Source: Microbacteriaceae bacterium PS02333 (GTDB lineage Bacteria; Actinomycetota; Actinomycetes; Actinomycetales; Microbacteriaceae). From it: a stretch of 52,243 bases of DNA. The notes beneath the pieces are model-generated. The model saw nothing but the letters and a program-made list of their open reading frames with translations. It searched no databases and was not told where the DNA came from. The position numbers and the translations under genes were made by a program. Shown here piece after piece: positions 43,097 through 52,243 of the stretch; positions within the stretch are counted from its first letter, which is position 1, and each line of letters begins with the position of its first letter. Location of the stretch: NCBI GenBank assembly GCA_029959665.1, contig JASCOI010000012.1, forward strand, positions 1 to 52,243, in the 5' to 3' direction.

Positions 43097-43785
43097 GGGC
43101 GGGACGGCTGGGAGTCGGCGTCGTCGGCTCCGGCCGTGTCGGACCGGTGCTCGGCGCCGCCCTGGCGAACGCGGAGCACGCGATCGTCGGTATCACCGCG
43201 GTGTCCGCGGAGAGCGTGGACCGCGCGGAGGCACTGCTCCCCGGCGTACCGCTGCTCGAGACGCCGGACCTCGTCGAGCGCAGTGAACTCGTGATCCTCG
43301 CGGTGCCGGACGACCAGCTCGCCGGACTCGTGCGGGGCCTCGCGGACGCGGGCATCTGGCAGGCGGGACAGCTCGTCGTGCACACCAGCCCCGACCACGG
43401 CGTCGGGATCCTCGGGCCGGCCCTCGCCGCCGGGGCGATCCCGCTCGCGATCCACCCGGCCATGGCGTTCACCGGCACGAGCGTGGACCTCGCGCGACTC
43501 CGCGACGCGTACTGCGCCGTCACCGCGCCGGCGCCGGTGCTCCCCATCGCCCAGGCGCTCGTCGTCGAGATGGGCGCCGAGCCGTTCGTCGTGACCGAGC
43601 AGGACCGGCCCGCGTACGCCGATGCCGTGCGCGCCGCCGTGAGCTTCTCGACCGCGATCGTCGACCAGTCGGCCGGCACGCTCTCCGGCATCGGCGTCGA
43701 CCACCCCGGGCGCGTGCTCGGGGCGCTCGTCCGGTCCGCCGTGGACAACGCGCTCGCCGCGGCCGACGGGCAGTCCAGACTGTGA
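43093..43785 (+). CDS. Rossmann-like DUF2520 protein
   Basis: This encodes 230 residues. GVGVVGSGRVGPVLGAAL is an NAD(P)-binding loop, and ELVILAVPDDQL follows as in ketopantoate- and proC-like reductases. The C-terminal helical part carries the DUF2520 signature HPAMAFTG. The protein is shorter than most family members. It overlaps the PH-domain gene (ATGA) and the next membrane gene (GTGA). In relatives it often neighbours panC, which is not present here. Confidence 0.88.
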   Translation: MRAGRLGVGVVGSGRVGPVLGAALANAEHAIVGITAVSAESVDRAEALLPGVPLLETPDLVERSELVILAVPDDQLAGLVRGLADAGIWQAGQLVVHTSPDHGVGILGPALAAGAIPLAIHPAMAFTGTSVDLARLRDAYCAVTAPAPVLPIAQALVVEMGAEPFVVTEQDRPAYADAVRAAVSFSTAIVDQSAGTLSGIGVDHPGRVLGALVRSAVDNALAAADGQSRL

Positions 43786-44273
43786 CCATGGCGACCATCC
43801 GCATCACCACCGCCCAGGCCAAGGCCGGGTACGTCGTCGGCGCCGTCATCGTCGAGGTGCTCCTCGCGCTCCTGCTCTGGGCGATCGGGCTGCCGGACGG
43901 TGCCGTGCCGTTCCTGTCGGCCGTCGGACTCGTGGCGATCGTCGTCGTCGGCGTCCGGTTGTTCCGGAACGAGGGCGAGCCCGTCGAACCCCCTCGTGCG
44001 TGGTGGCGCATGACCGGTCGGCCGTTCGCCGGGTTCCTGCTGGCGGCGTACTTCTTCGCGGACGCGCTGTTCGCGCGGGCGTCCACGGTCGGGGCGTTCG
44101 ACGTCCTCGGCACCGTGGTGATGCTGCTCGTGGCTGCCGCCTACGTCGGGTCGTCGGTGACGATGCTCGTGCTGCGCGCGCAGGGGCGGCCGCCGGTCGG
44201 AGCCTTCGCCGCCGGTGCGCCAGGGGCCGGCCCGGGGCCCGTCGATTCCGGGGATGCCGCGCCCCGCGGGTAG
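43782..44273 (+). CDS. Hydrophobic membrane protein, family not recognised
   Basis: This encodes 163 residues with four hydrophobic helices (about 15-35, 43-60, 80-97 and 105-128). The tail is Gly/Ala/Pro-rich. The GTG overlaps the previous stop; an ATG two codons later is an alternative. It ends 39 bases before lysS. Confidence 0.75.
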   Translation: MTMATIRITTAQAKAGYVVGAVIVEVLLALLLWAIGLPDGAVPFLSAVGLVAIVVVGVRLFRNEGEPVEPPRAWWRMTGRPFAGFLLAAYFFADALFARASTVGAFDVLGTVVMLLVAAAYVGSSVTMLVLRAQGRPPVGAFAAGAPGAGPGPVDSGDAAPRG

Positions 44274-44276
44274 CAT
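44271..44276 (+). promoter_or_regulatory. -10 (TAGCAT) of lysS
   Basis: TAGCAT overlaps the previous stop codon, 36 bases before the lysS ATG. GGAG provides the ribosome site. Confidence 0.5.
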
Positions 44277-44312
44277 TCCCCTGCACCCCCACGACCTCCG
44301 GAGCCGCACCGC

Positions 44313-45857
44313 ATGACCGACGAGACCGTCACCCCCGAGACCGCTGCTGCACCGGCCGACGCCGTCACCGACGCCGTCGCGCTCGCCGAGCAGGAGACGA
44401 GCGAGCAACGACAGGTCCGGCTGGACAAGCGGGCACGTCTGCTGGAGTCCGGGATCGAGGCGTACCCGGCCGAACTCCCGATCACGACGACGATCCCCGC
44501 GGTGCGTGCGCAGTACGGCGAGCTGGAGACCGGGGTCGAGACGGATGACGTCGTCGGTGTCGCCGGCCGCATCGTCTTCTCCCGCAACACCGGCAAGCTC
44601 TGCTTCGCGACGCTGCAGTCCGGTGACGGTGCCCGGATCCAGGCCATGGTGTCCCTCGCCGAGGTGGGTGACGAGTCGCTGGCGCGCTGGAAGGAGTTCG
44701 TCGACCTCGGCGACCACGTGTTCGTGCACGGTCGGGTCATCTCGTCCCGTCGTGGCGAGCTCTCGATCATGGTCGACGAGTGGGCGATCGCGGCCAAGGC
44801 GATCCTGCCGCTCCCGAACCTGCACAACGAGCTCAACGAGGAGACCCGGGTCCGTCAGCGGTACCTCGACCTCATCGTCCGCGACCAGGCCCGCGAGACC
44901 GTCCGTGCCCGGGCCGCCGTGATGGCGTCCCTCCGCCAGACCTTCACCGGCCACGAGTACCTCGAGGTCGAGACGCCGATGCTGCAGACCCAGCACGGTG
45001 GCGCCTCGGCCCGTCCGTTCGTCACGCACTCGAACGCGTTCGACACCGAGCTGTTCCTGCGCATCGCACCGGAGCTCTTCCTGAAGCGCGCCGTCGTCGG
45101 CGGCATCGACCGGGTCTTCGAGATCAACCGCAACTTCCGCAACGAGGGCGCCGACTCGTCGCACTCGCCCGAGTTCGCGATGGTCGAGGCGTACCAGGCG
45201 TACGGCAACTACGAGCAGATGGCCGACCTCACGCAGGAGCTCGTGCAGAACGCGACGCGCGCCGTCACCGGAGGCTCCCTCGAGGTGACACTGCCCGACG
45301 GTTCGGCGTACGACCTCGGCGGCGAGTGGCCGCGCATCGACATGTACGGCTCGCTCTCGTCGGCGGCAGGGCGTGAGATCACGCCGTCGACGCCGCTCGC
45401 AGAGCTGCAGGAGCTCGCCGCGGCGGAGGGCGTCGAGGTCGCGCACGCCACGCACGGCAAGTACGTCGAGGAGCTCTGGGAGCACTTCGTGATCGACTCG
45501 CTCGACCGCCCGACGTTCGTCATGAACTTCCCGGTCGACACCTCGCCGCTGACGCGTGAGCACCGCACCCGCCCCGGCATCGTCGAGAAGTGGGACCTGT
45601 ACGTGCGCGGGTTCGAGCTCGCGACGGCGTACTCGGAGCTGGTGGACCCGGTCGTGCAGCGCGAGCGCTTCGTCGAGCAGGCGAAGCTCGCGGCGGGCGG
45701 CGACCCCGAGGCGATGCGCGTGGACGAGGAGTTCCTGCGGGCGCTCGAGCACGCGATGCCCCCGTCGGGCGGCATGGGCATGGGCGTCGACCGCCTGCTC
45801 ATGGCGATCACGGGCCTCGGCATCCGCGAGACGATCCTGTTCCCGCTCGTCAAGTAG
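44313..45857 (+). CDS. lysS: Lysyl-tRNA synthetase, class II
   Basis: This encodes 514 residues. An N-terminal OB-fold anticodon domain (about 75-175) is followed by the class II core: motif 1 near [19 protein letters not shown], motif 2 [20 protein letters not shown], and motif 3 [16 protein letters not shown]. It charges tRNA-Lys. The first 25 residues are an Ala/Thr-rich extension. The length is normal. Confidence 0.97.
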   Translation: MTDETVTPETAAAPADAVTDAVALAEQETSEQRQVRLDKRARLLESGIEAYPAELPITTTIPAVRAQYGELETGVETDDVVGVAGRIVFSRNTGKLCFATLQSGDGARIQAMVSLAEVGDESLARWKEFVDLGDHVFVHGRVISSRRGELSIMVDEWAIAAKAILPLPNLHNELNEETRVRQRYLDLIVRDQARETVRARAAVMASLRQTFTGHEYLEVETPMLQTQHGGASARPFVTHSNAFDTELFLRIAPELFLKRAVVGGIDRVFEINRNFRNEGADSSHSPEFAMVEAYQAYGNYEQMADLTQELVQNATRAVTGGSLEVTLPDGSAYDLGGEWPRIDMYGSLSSAAGREITPSTPLAELQELAAAEGVEVAHATHGKYVEELWEHFVIDSLDRPTFVMNFPVDTSPLTREHRTRPGIVEKWDLYVRGFELATAYSELVDPVVQRERFVEQAKLAAGGDPEAMRVDEEFLRALEHAMPPSGGMGMGVDRLLMAITGLGIRETILFPLVK

Positions 45858-45885
45858 CCCGTCGGTCCCTCACGAGCGGGCGGGT

Positions 45886-45891
45886 TAGGAT
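45886..45891 (+). promoter_or_regulatory. Leaderless -10 (TAGGAT)
   Basis: TAGGAT lies six bases before the GTG at 45898. Confidence 0.6.
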
Positions 45892-45897
45892 GCTCGG

Positions 45898-46101
45898 GTG
45901 CCGCATGGAGTCGTGACCGGGATCATCTTCGCCCTGACGCCGACCGTCGTCGTCGGCCTCGTGTTCTGGTTCGTCATGCGGGCCATCATGCGGGCCGACC
46001 GTACCGAGCGCGCCGCCTACGCCAAGGTCGAGGCCGAAGAGCGCGCCCGCTTCGAGCGCGAGCACGGCGTCCCCGCGTCCGCGCCGGCGTCCGCGGAGTA
46101 G
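45898..46101 (+). CDS. Small single-pass membrane protein with charged tail
   Basis: This encodes 67 residues. Residues 7-28 (TGIIFALTPTVVVGLVFWFV) form one transmembrane helix, followed by an amphipathic, highly charged helix (RADRTERAAYAKVEAEERAR). No known family is recognised; small proteins of this layout often follow lysS in relatives (recollection). Confidence 0.75.
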   Translation: MPHGVVTGIIFALTPTVVVGLVFWFVMRAIMRADRTERAAYAKVEAEERARFEREHGVPASAPASAE

Positions 46102-46148
46102 CAGCAGCGTTCACCCCCGGTTCACCCGGCGGTGCCATCGTGCCCGCC

Positions 46149-46283
46149 ATGAGTTCGCCCCTGCCCGGCGACGACCCCGCGGAGCTCGACCCGGAGGACG
46201 CGTTCGGGCATCCAGCCATCGCCGACCCGACGCGAGACGACTCCGCGTGGGACGACGAGGACGACGACGACATCGACGTCTGA
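46149..46283 (+). CDS. Very small acidic protein
   Basis: This encodes 44 residues ending in a run of acidic residues (SAWDDEDDDDIDV). Codon use is like the neighbours, with G/C third positions. CATCGT lies seven bases before the ATG, close to the leaderless pattern. No family is recognised. Confidence 0.5.
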   Translation: MSSPLPGDDPAELDPEDAFGHPAIADPTRDDSAWDDEDDDDIDV

Positions 46284-46374
46284 GCAGGGACCGTCGCCTG
46301 TCCTTCACCCCGTCGACGCCCAGCGTCACCGTTCGTTCACGTGGGCGTTGCCGCGTGCTGTGAACATCGTCCGC

Positions 46375-46506
46375 ATGTCCATCACGCAGCTGTTCCGCAC
46401 TCGTAGCCTGGTCGGCGACATCGAGAGCGAGTACGACGAGTACGACCGCGACGCGGAGATCGAGGTCTCCAAGCGCCGAGAGGGCTGGCTCGAACCCTCC
46501 TGGTGA
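46375..46506 (+). CDS. Very small protein
   Basis: This encodes 43 residues (MSITQLFRTRSLVGDIESEY at the start, GWLEPSW at the end), Tyr/Asp/Glu-rich in the middle. Codon use is consistent with a gene. No ribosome site is obvious and no family is recognised. Confidence 0.5.
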   Translation: MSITQLFRTRSLVGDIESEYDEYDRDAEIEVSKRREGWLEPSW

Positions 46507-46846
46507 CCCCCATCCGTTCGTTCTTCGGGGTACGGAGTCCGGATCGCACCGATCCGTGACGACGTACCCCTTTCGCATACCCGGTGAAGTCGTGTCGGCG
46601 GGGTGCATCCTCTGCAATGCGCCAGAAACACCCATGCAACGCCGGAACGACGCGACGGAGCTCTTGCCCTCGGGGTGGTCGGGGGACGAGACTGGTCGTG
46701 CGCTGTACCCCGTGGGGTGCGGTTCCGATGGTGAAGCACGGAGAACCCTGGGAATCATTCCGTTTGGTTTGTGGGGTACACCTCCGGCCCGCTTTACTCG
46801 GTCACACCCCACGAAGGCCATCACCGTCGAATGCAGGGAGAGTCAG
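46507..46846 (+). promoter_or_regulatory. Long regulatory region of the sigma-70 gene with repeated GGGGTRC words
   Basis: These 340 bases carry no convincing gene. GGGGTAC or its complement GTACCCC occurs at 46527-46533, 46564-46570, 46705-46711 and 46773-46779, and GGGGTGC at 46600-46606 and 46714-46720. The first two form an inverted repeat (GGGGTACG/CGTACCCC, 46527-46534 and 46563-46570); two others face each other across two bases at 46705-46720. They look like binding sites for one regulator. Confidence 0.5.
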
Positions 46847-47908
46847 ATGACGATCGCAACGGCAGCACCGAGCACCACCTCGCGCCGGACGAAGAAGGCA
46901 ACCGCGAAGACCGAAACGGCCAAGGTCGAGAGCACCACGCTCGACACCGCCGCGGCAGAGGTCGAGGCGGACGAGCAGCTCGCTGGCGTCCGCGGCGCAT
47001 CGGTCGACCAGGTCGGCGACTACCTCCGCCACATCGGACGGCTCGCGCTCCTCACCGCCGAGGAAGAAGCACAGATCGCCCGCCGGATCGAGGTCGGTCT
47101 GTTCGCCGGCGAGAAGCTCGCCACGGAGCAGGGCCTCGCGAAGTCCCTGCAGCGCGAGCTCAAGTGGCTGGTCCGGGACGGGGAGCGCGCCAAGGAGCGC
47201 ATGATCACCTCGAACCTCCGACTCGTCGTGAGCATCGCGAAGCGCTACTCGCAGCGTGGCCTGCCCTTCATGGACGTGATCCAGGAAGGCAACCTCGGCC
47301 TGGTCCGCGCGGTCGAGAAGTTCGACTTCACGCAGGGCTACAAGTTCTCGACCTACGCCACCTGGTGGATCCGCCAGGCCATCTCGCGTGGTCTCGCCGA
47401 CAAGGCCCGCACGATCCGCATCCCGGTGCACACCGTCGAGCTGATCAACAAGATCTCGCGCACCGAGCGTGACCTCACCGTCGACCTCGGCCGTGCGCCG
47501 ATGCCGGAAGAGGTCGCTGCCGAGCTGAGCATGTCCGTCGAGGAACTCGTGGACCTCAAGGGCCGCTCGCACGAGCCGGTCTCGATCCACACCGTCGTCG
47601 GCGACTCCGACGACAGCGAACTCGGCGACTTCATCGAGGACGAGGACGCTGCGTCCCCGAACGAGCTCACCGAGACGACGCTCCTGCACCGCGACATCCG
47701 CTCGATCGTCGCGGAGCTCCCGAGCGACGAGGCGAACGTGATCCGCATGCGCTACGGCCTCGACGACGACAAGCCGATGACGCTCGACGAGATCTCGAAG
47801 ATCGTGCACACGACGCGCCAGGCGGTCAGCCGTGTCGAGTCGCGAGCCAAGCTGCGCCTGTTCGCCAAGGCGGTCTCGCAGGACATGCAGCTCTACCTGA
47901 CCGAGTAG
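46847..47908 (+). CDS. Sigma-70 family RNA polymerase sigma factor (RpoD-like core)
   Basis: This encodes 353 residues. A Thr/Lys-rich N-terminus precedes region 1.2 (DQVGDYLRHIGRLALLTAEE) and region 2 (NLRLVVSIAKRYSQRGLPFM through YATWWIRQAISRGLADKART). Region 3 is standard. In region 4.2 the usual RERxRQIE recognition helix reads TTRQAVSRVESRAKLRL, so the -35 preference may differ. GGGAG precedes the ATG. There is no long region 1.1, suggesting a group 2 factor, but a primary role cannot be excluded. Confidence 0.9.
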   Translation: MTIATAAPSTTSRRTKKATAKTETAKVESTTLDTAAAEVEADEQLAGVRGASVDQVGDYLRHIGRLALLTAEEEAQIARRIEVGLFAGEKLATEQGLAKSLQRELKWLVRDGERAKERMITSNLRLVVSIAKRYSQRGLPFMDVIQEGNLGLVRAVEKFDFTQGYKFSTYATWWIRQAISRGLADKARTIRIPVHTVELINKISRTERDLTVDLGRAPMPEEVAAELSMSVEELVDLKGRSHEPVSIHTVVGDSDDSELGDFIEDEDAASPNELTETTLLHRDIRSIVAELPSDEANVIRMRYGLDDDKPMTLDEISKIVHTTRQAVSRVESRAKLRLFAKAVSQDMQLYLTE

Positions 47909-47923
47909 GTCAGCAGCACTTCG

Positions 47924-47947
47924 GCCGACGCCCGCAACGGCGTCGGC
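47924..47947 (+). terminator. Terminator of the sigma-70 gene
   Basis: GCCGACGCC pairs perfectly with GGCGTCGGC across a six-base loop, 15 bases after the stop. Confidence 0.75.
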
Positions 47948-47999
47948 TCGGGGAAACCGGGTCGTTCCGTGGGAAGGCGATCCGGTGGGGTGATGGGAC

Positions 48000-48028
48000 G
48001 GCCCGTTCGAGCACTGCTCGGACGGGCC
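48000..48028 (-). terminator. Terminator of nadK
   Basis: GGCCCGTTCGAGC pairs with GCTCGGACGGGCC (13 pairs, one G-T) across a three-base loop, 22 bases beyond the nadK stop. Confidence 0.8.
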
Positions 48029-48050
48029 ACACTCATGTCGGCGGGCGGGC

Positions 48051-48983
48051 TCAGTCCTCGACCTCACGACGCAGCTTCTGCCGGAGGTCGCTCGGGATGA
48101 GCTCGACGAGCTGGTCAGGGCGGACGGGCAGGTCGAGCAGGCTGAGCTTCACGCGGCCGGTGCGTCCGTGTCGCTCGGCGTCGAGTCGGACGACACTGCC
48201 GGCGTCCTTCCGGAGGCGCATGTCGATCTGCGCCCCGGTGGCGACCTCCCCGACGACGAGCCCGTCGACCTCGAGGGCCGCGCTCCTGGTGCCCTCCGCG
48301 ATCTCGAACCGGTAGCGTTCCCGCGCGGCGAGGACCACCGCGCGGTCGATGCCTGCCATGGGGGCGACCGGGGTCACGACGGAGCCGGAGAGTGCGGGGG
48401 AGAGGACGGGGCCGCCGGCCGCGTAGTTGTACGCGGTGGACCCGGCGGGAGTCGCAGCGACGATGGCGTCCGCTCGGTAGTACCCGTACCCGAGCCCGCC
48501 GACACTGAGGTCCGCGGACACCTGGCCGGCACCCGGGCGCCGCACGATGGTGAGGTCGTTGAACGCGAGGTACTCGGTCCGCGCACCGCTCCACGACAGC
48601 CGGGCTTCGAGCGCGTGGTGCGGCTCCAGCTGGTAGTCGCTGCTCGACAGTCGTTCGAGTGCCGCTTCGAGCTCCGGGGGCTCGATCTCCACGAGGAACC
48701 CGACGTTGCCGTAGTTCACCCCGAGCACCGGCACCGGGCGTTTCGCGACGAGCCGCATGGCGCCGAGCATCGTGCCGTCCCCGCCGAGCGCGACGACGAG
48801 GTCGACCGTGGCGGTGAAGTCGTCGTCCTCCACCACGTCGATCGAGCCGCCGATGCGGGCTGCGTCGATGCGCCGCGCGACGAGGCGGCCTGCGCCGGAG
48901 GAGTTCCAGCGCTGCAGGGTCGTGACGGACTCCTGCACGTTCTTGGTCGGGTGGACGACGAGGCCGACGACGGGCTGCTCCAT
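48051..48983 (-). CDS. nadK: NAD kinase
   Basis: This encodes 310 residues that phosphorylate NAD to NADP. The GGDGTML motif and NYGNVGFLVEIEP form the active site. ATPAGSTAYNYAAGGPVL is the conserved C-terminal segment. The ATG at 48983 is supported by TACGAT seven bases upstream and gives the expected N-terminus VVGLVVHPTKN. It usually sits near recN in actinobacteria; here it is divergent from a Clp N-domain gene. Confidence 0.96.
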   Translation of the reverse strand: MEQPVVGLVVHPTKNVQESVTTLQRWNSSGAGRLVARRIDAARIGGSIDVVEDDDFTATVDLVVALGGDGTMLGAMRLVAKRPVPVLGVNYGNVGFLVEIEPPELEAALERLSSSDYQLEPHHALEARLSWSGARTEYLAFNDLTIVRRPGAGQVSADLSVGGLGYGYYRADAIVAATPAGSTAYNYAAGGPVLSPALSGSVVTPVAPMAGIDRAVVLAARERYRFEIAEGTRSAALEVDGLVVGEVATGAQIDMRLRKDAGSVVRLDAERHGRTGRVKLSLLDLPVRPDQLVELIPSDLRQKLRREVED

Positions 48984-48990
48984 GTGCCGG

Positions 48991-48996
48991 ATCGTA
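48991..48996 (-). promoter_or_regulatory. Leaderless -10 (TACGAT) of nadK
   Basis: TACGAT lies seven bases before the ATG at 48983. Confidence 0.6.
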
Positions 48997-49042
48997 CCGG
49001 GAGGACCTGGCCCGCGGCCTTCCCAAAGCAACCGCAATGAGA

Positions 49043-49048
49043 TATTCT
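49043..49048 (+). promoter_or_regulatory. Leaderless -10 (TATTCT)
   Basis: TATTCT lies six bases before the ATG at 49055. Confidence 0.6.
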
Positions 49049-49054
49049 GCATGC

Positions 49055-49534
49055 ATGCAGACGATCGCGCTCTCCGTCGCCGTCCCCGACCTCCGCCACG
49101 GTCGCGAGATCGTCCTGCTCGCCGAGCACGAGTCCCGTCAATCCGGTTTCGGCTTCGTCGACGCCGAGCACCTGCTCGTCGCCTCGGTCGTGCTCTGCTC
49201 GGGGATGCCGCGGTTCAGCGACGTCCTGCGGCGCCACGGCGTCACGGCCGATGTCCTCCGCGATGCCATCCGTGTGTTCGTCGGTGCCGGTACCGAGCCG
49301 TACCCGACCGAGGCCGACCGCATCACGTGCACCCCCGCCGGAGCGCGGCTCCTGGCGCACGCGTCGCAGGTCGCCGGCCCGCGAGAGCGCGTCCGACCCC
49401 ACCACGTGCTGCTCGCCGTGCTCGACGGCATGGACGACCCGTTCATGGGTGCTGCGCACGACGTCCTCGACCAGGTCGGCGTCGACCCCCGTCGCTTCCG
49501 CCGTGCCCTCCGCCGCGCTGCTCGCCGCGCGTAG
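49055..49534 (+). CDS. Stand-alone Clp N-terminal domain protein
   Basis: This encodes 159 residues resembling two Clp-N (double Clp repeat) motifs: LLAEHESRQSGFGFVDAEHL with LLVASVVLCSG, and ARLLAHASQVAGPRERVRPH with HVLLAVLDGMDDPF. No ATPase domain follows. Such proteins may act as adaptors for ClpC or compete for its substrates, like ClpC1-interacting ClpN proteins in mycobacteria. It lies just upstream of clpC, on the same strand. Confidence 0.8.
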   Translation: MQTIALSVAVPDLRHGREIVLLAEHESRQSGFGFVDAEHLLVASVVLCSGMPRFSDVLRRHGVTADVLRDAIRVFVGAGTEPYPTEADRITCTPAGARLLAHASQVAGPRERVRPHHVLLAVLDGMDDPFMGAAHDVLDQVGVDPRRFRRALRRAARRA

Positions 49535-49543
49535 CGGAGCAAG

Positions 49544-49561
49544 GTCACGCCCACGGCGAAC
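49544..49561 (+). promoter_or_regulatory. ClgR-like operator upstream of clpC
   Basis: CGC-CCAC-GGCGAAC at 49548-49561 matches the corynebacterial ClgR consensus WNNWCGCYNANRGCGWWS (as I recall it) except at the first position. It is centred about 50 bases before the predicted clpC start site, suitable for an activator. Confidence 0.5.
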
Positions 49562-49589
49562 AGGGGCAGACCACCGGGGATGCGCTGGT

Positions 49590-49595
49590 TAGTCT
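49590..49595 (+). promoter_or_regulatory. -10 (TAGTCT) of clpC
   Basis: TAGTCT lies 45 bases before the clpC ATG; no good -35 is present, consistent with activator dependence. GGGAG is the ribosome site. Confidence 0.5.
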
Positions 49596-49640
49596 CGATG
49601 TACGTCACCGGTCTTCCACGAGCCCGGCAAGGGAGAGCAC

Positions 49641-52163
<2,523 letters not shown>

Positions 52164-52185
52164 GACCCAGCCACAGACAGACGGG

Positions 52186-52243
52186 AGGGCCCGGGGGGCC
52201 GGGGCCCCCGGCCCCCCCGGGTGTTGGGGCGCGGGGTGGGGGG
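52186..52243. other. Low-complexity G/C contig edge
   Basis: After the clpC stop and a short normal stretch, the sequence decays into runs of G and C like the first 60 bases. It is probably an assembly artefact. Confidence 0.75.

Noticed and set aside
42921-45752. A 943-codon open frame antisense to several genes including lysS
   Set aside because: It spans several unrelated well-supported genes on the other strand and has no recognisable protein features.

Overview
The window is one high-GC (about 70%) actinobacterial contig with short, dense operons, many GTG starts and many 4-base ATGA/GTGA gene overlaps. The gene complement (FtsH followed by folP-folB-folK, a DUF3180 protein and two bacterial-PH proteins, then lysS and clpC; group III phosphofructokinase; DIP1984; Lrp next to a DDAH-like enzyme and rocD) fits Microbacteriaceae, probably close to Curtobacterium; the genus is inference. 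About fifteen genes carry a TAnnnT -10 hexamer 6-8 bases before the start codon, the layout of leaderless transcripts, and I used it to choose starts. Both contig ends and one internal stretch (about 19272-19372) are G/C-only low-complexity sequence that looks like assembly artefact.

Left part (1-14 kb): a small toxin-antitoxin-like pair; a DIP1984 protein; an operon of a GntR regulator, a protein with two GntR-like modules and an orphan ABC ATPase; an AcuI-type oxidoreductase; pfkA; an AlkA-like DNA glycosylase; then a compact lactococcin 972-type bacteriocin operon (precursor, DUF1430 membrane protein, ABC ATPase; 7.8-10.9 kb). Next comes an envelope-stress-like group: a COG4315 lipoprotein divergent from a YceI protein, an ECF sigma factor and its zinc-finger anti-sigma factor.

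Middle (14-31 kb): a MarR regulator divergent from a bifunctional proline-catabolic PutA; a nucleotidyltransferase; a tyrosine phosphatase; a transcarbamylase-like gene broken in this sequence; a candidate 6C-type small RNA; short-chain dehydrogenases, an esterase, DUF2071 and nitroreductase genes; an Lrp regulator divergent from an arginine-to-glutamate operon (DDAH/arginine-dihydrolase-like enzyme plus ornithine aminotransferase RocD) with a strongly structured leader; an Abi_2 (AbiF-like) HEPN protein preceded by a structured element; an aldo-keto reductase; and tRNA-Phe, tRNA-Asp and tRNA-Glu.

Right part (31-52 kb) is mostly conserved housekeeping: two secreted coiled-coil peptidoglycan hydrolases (M23 and NlpC/P60), inorganic pyrophosphatase divergent from tilS-hpt, ftsH, the folate genes folP-folB-folK with trailing membrane and PH-domain genes, a DUF2520 protein, lysS, small proteins, a sigma-70 family factor with an unusual region 4.2, NAD kinase, a stand-alone Clp N-domain protein, and clpC behind a ClgR-like box.

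The accessory parts most worth attention are the bacteriocin operon, the Abi_2/RNA locus, the candidate 6C RNA, the arginine-catabolic leader and the broken transcarbamylase. I saw no CRISPR array, insertion sequence, integrase, plasmid origin or rRNA.
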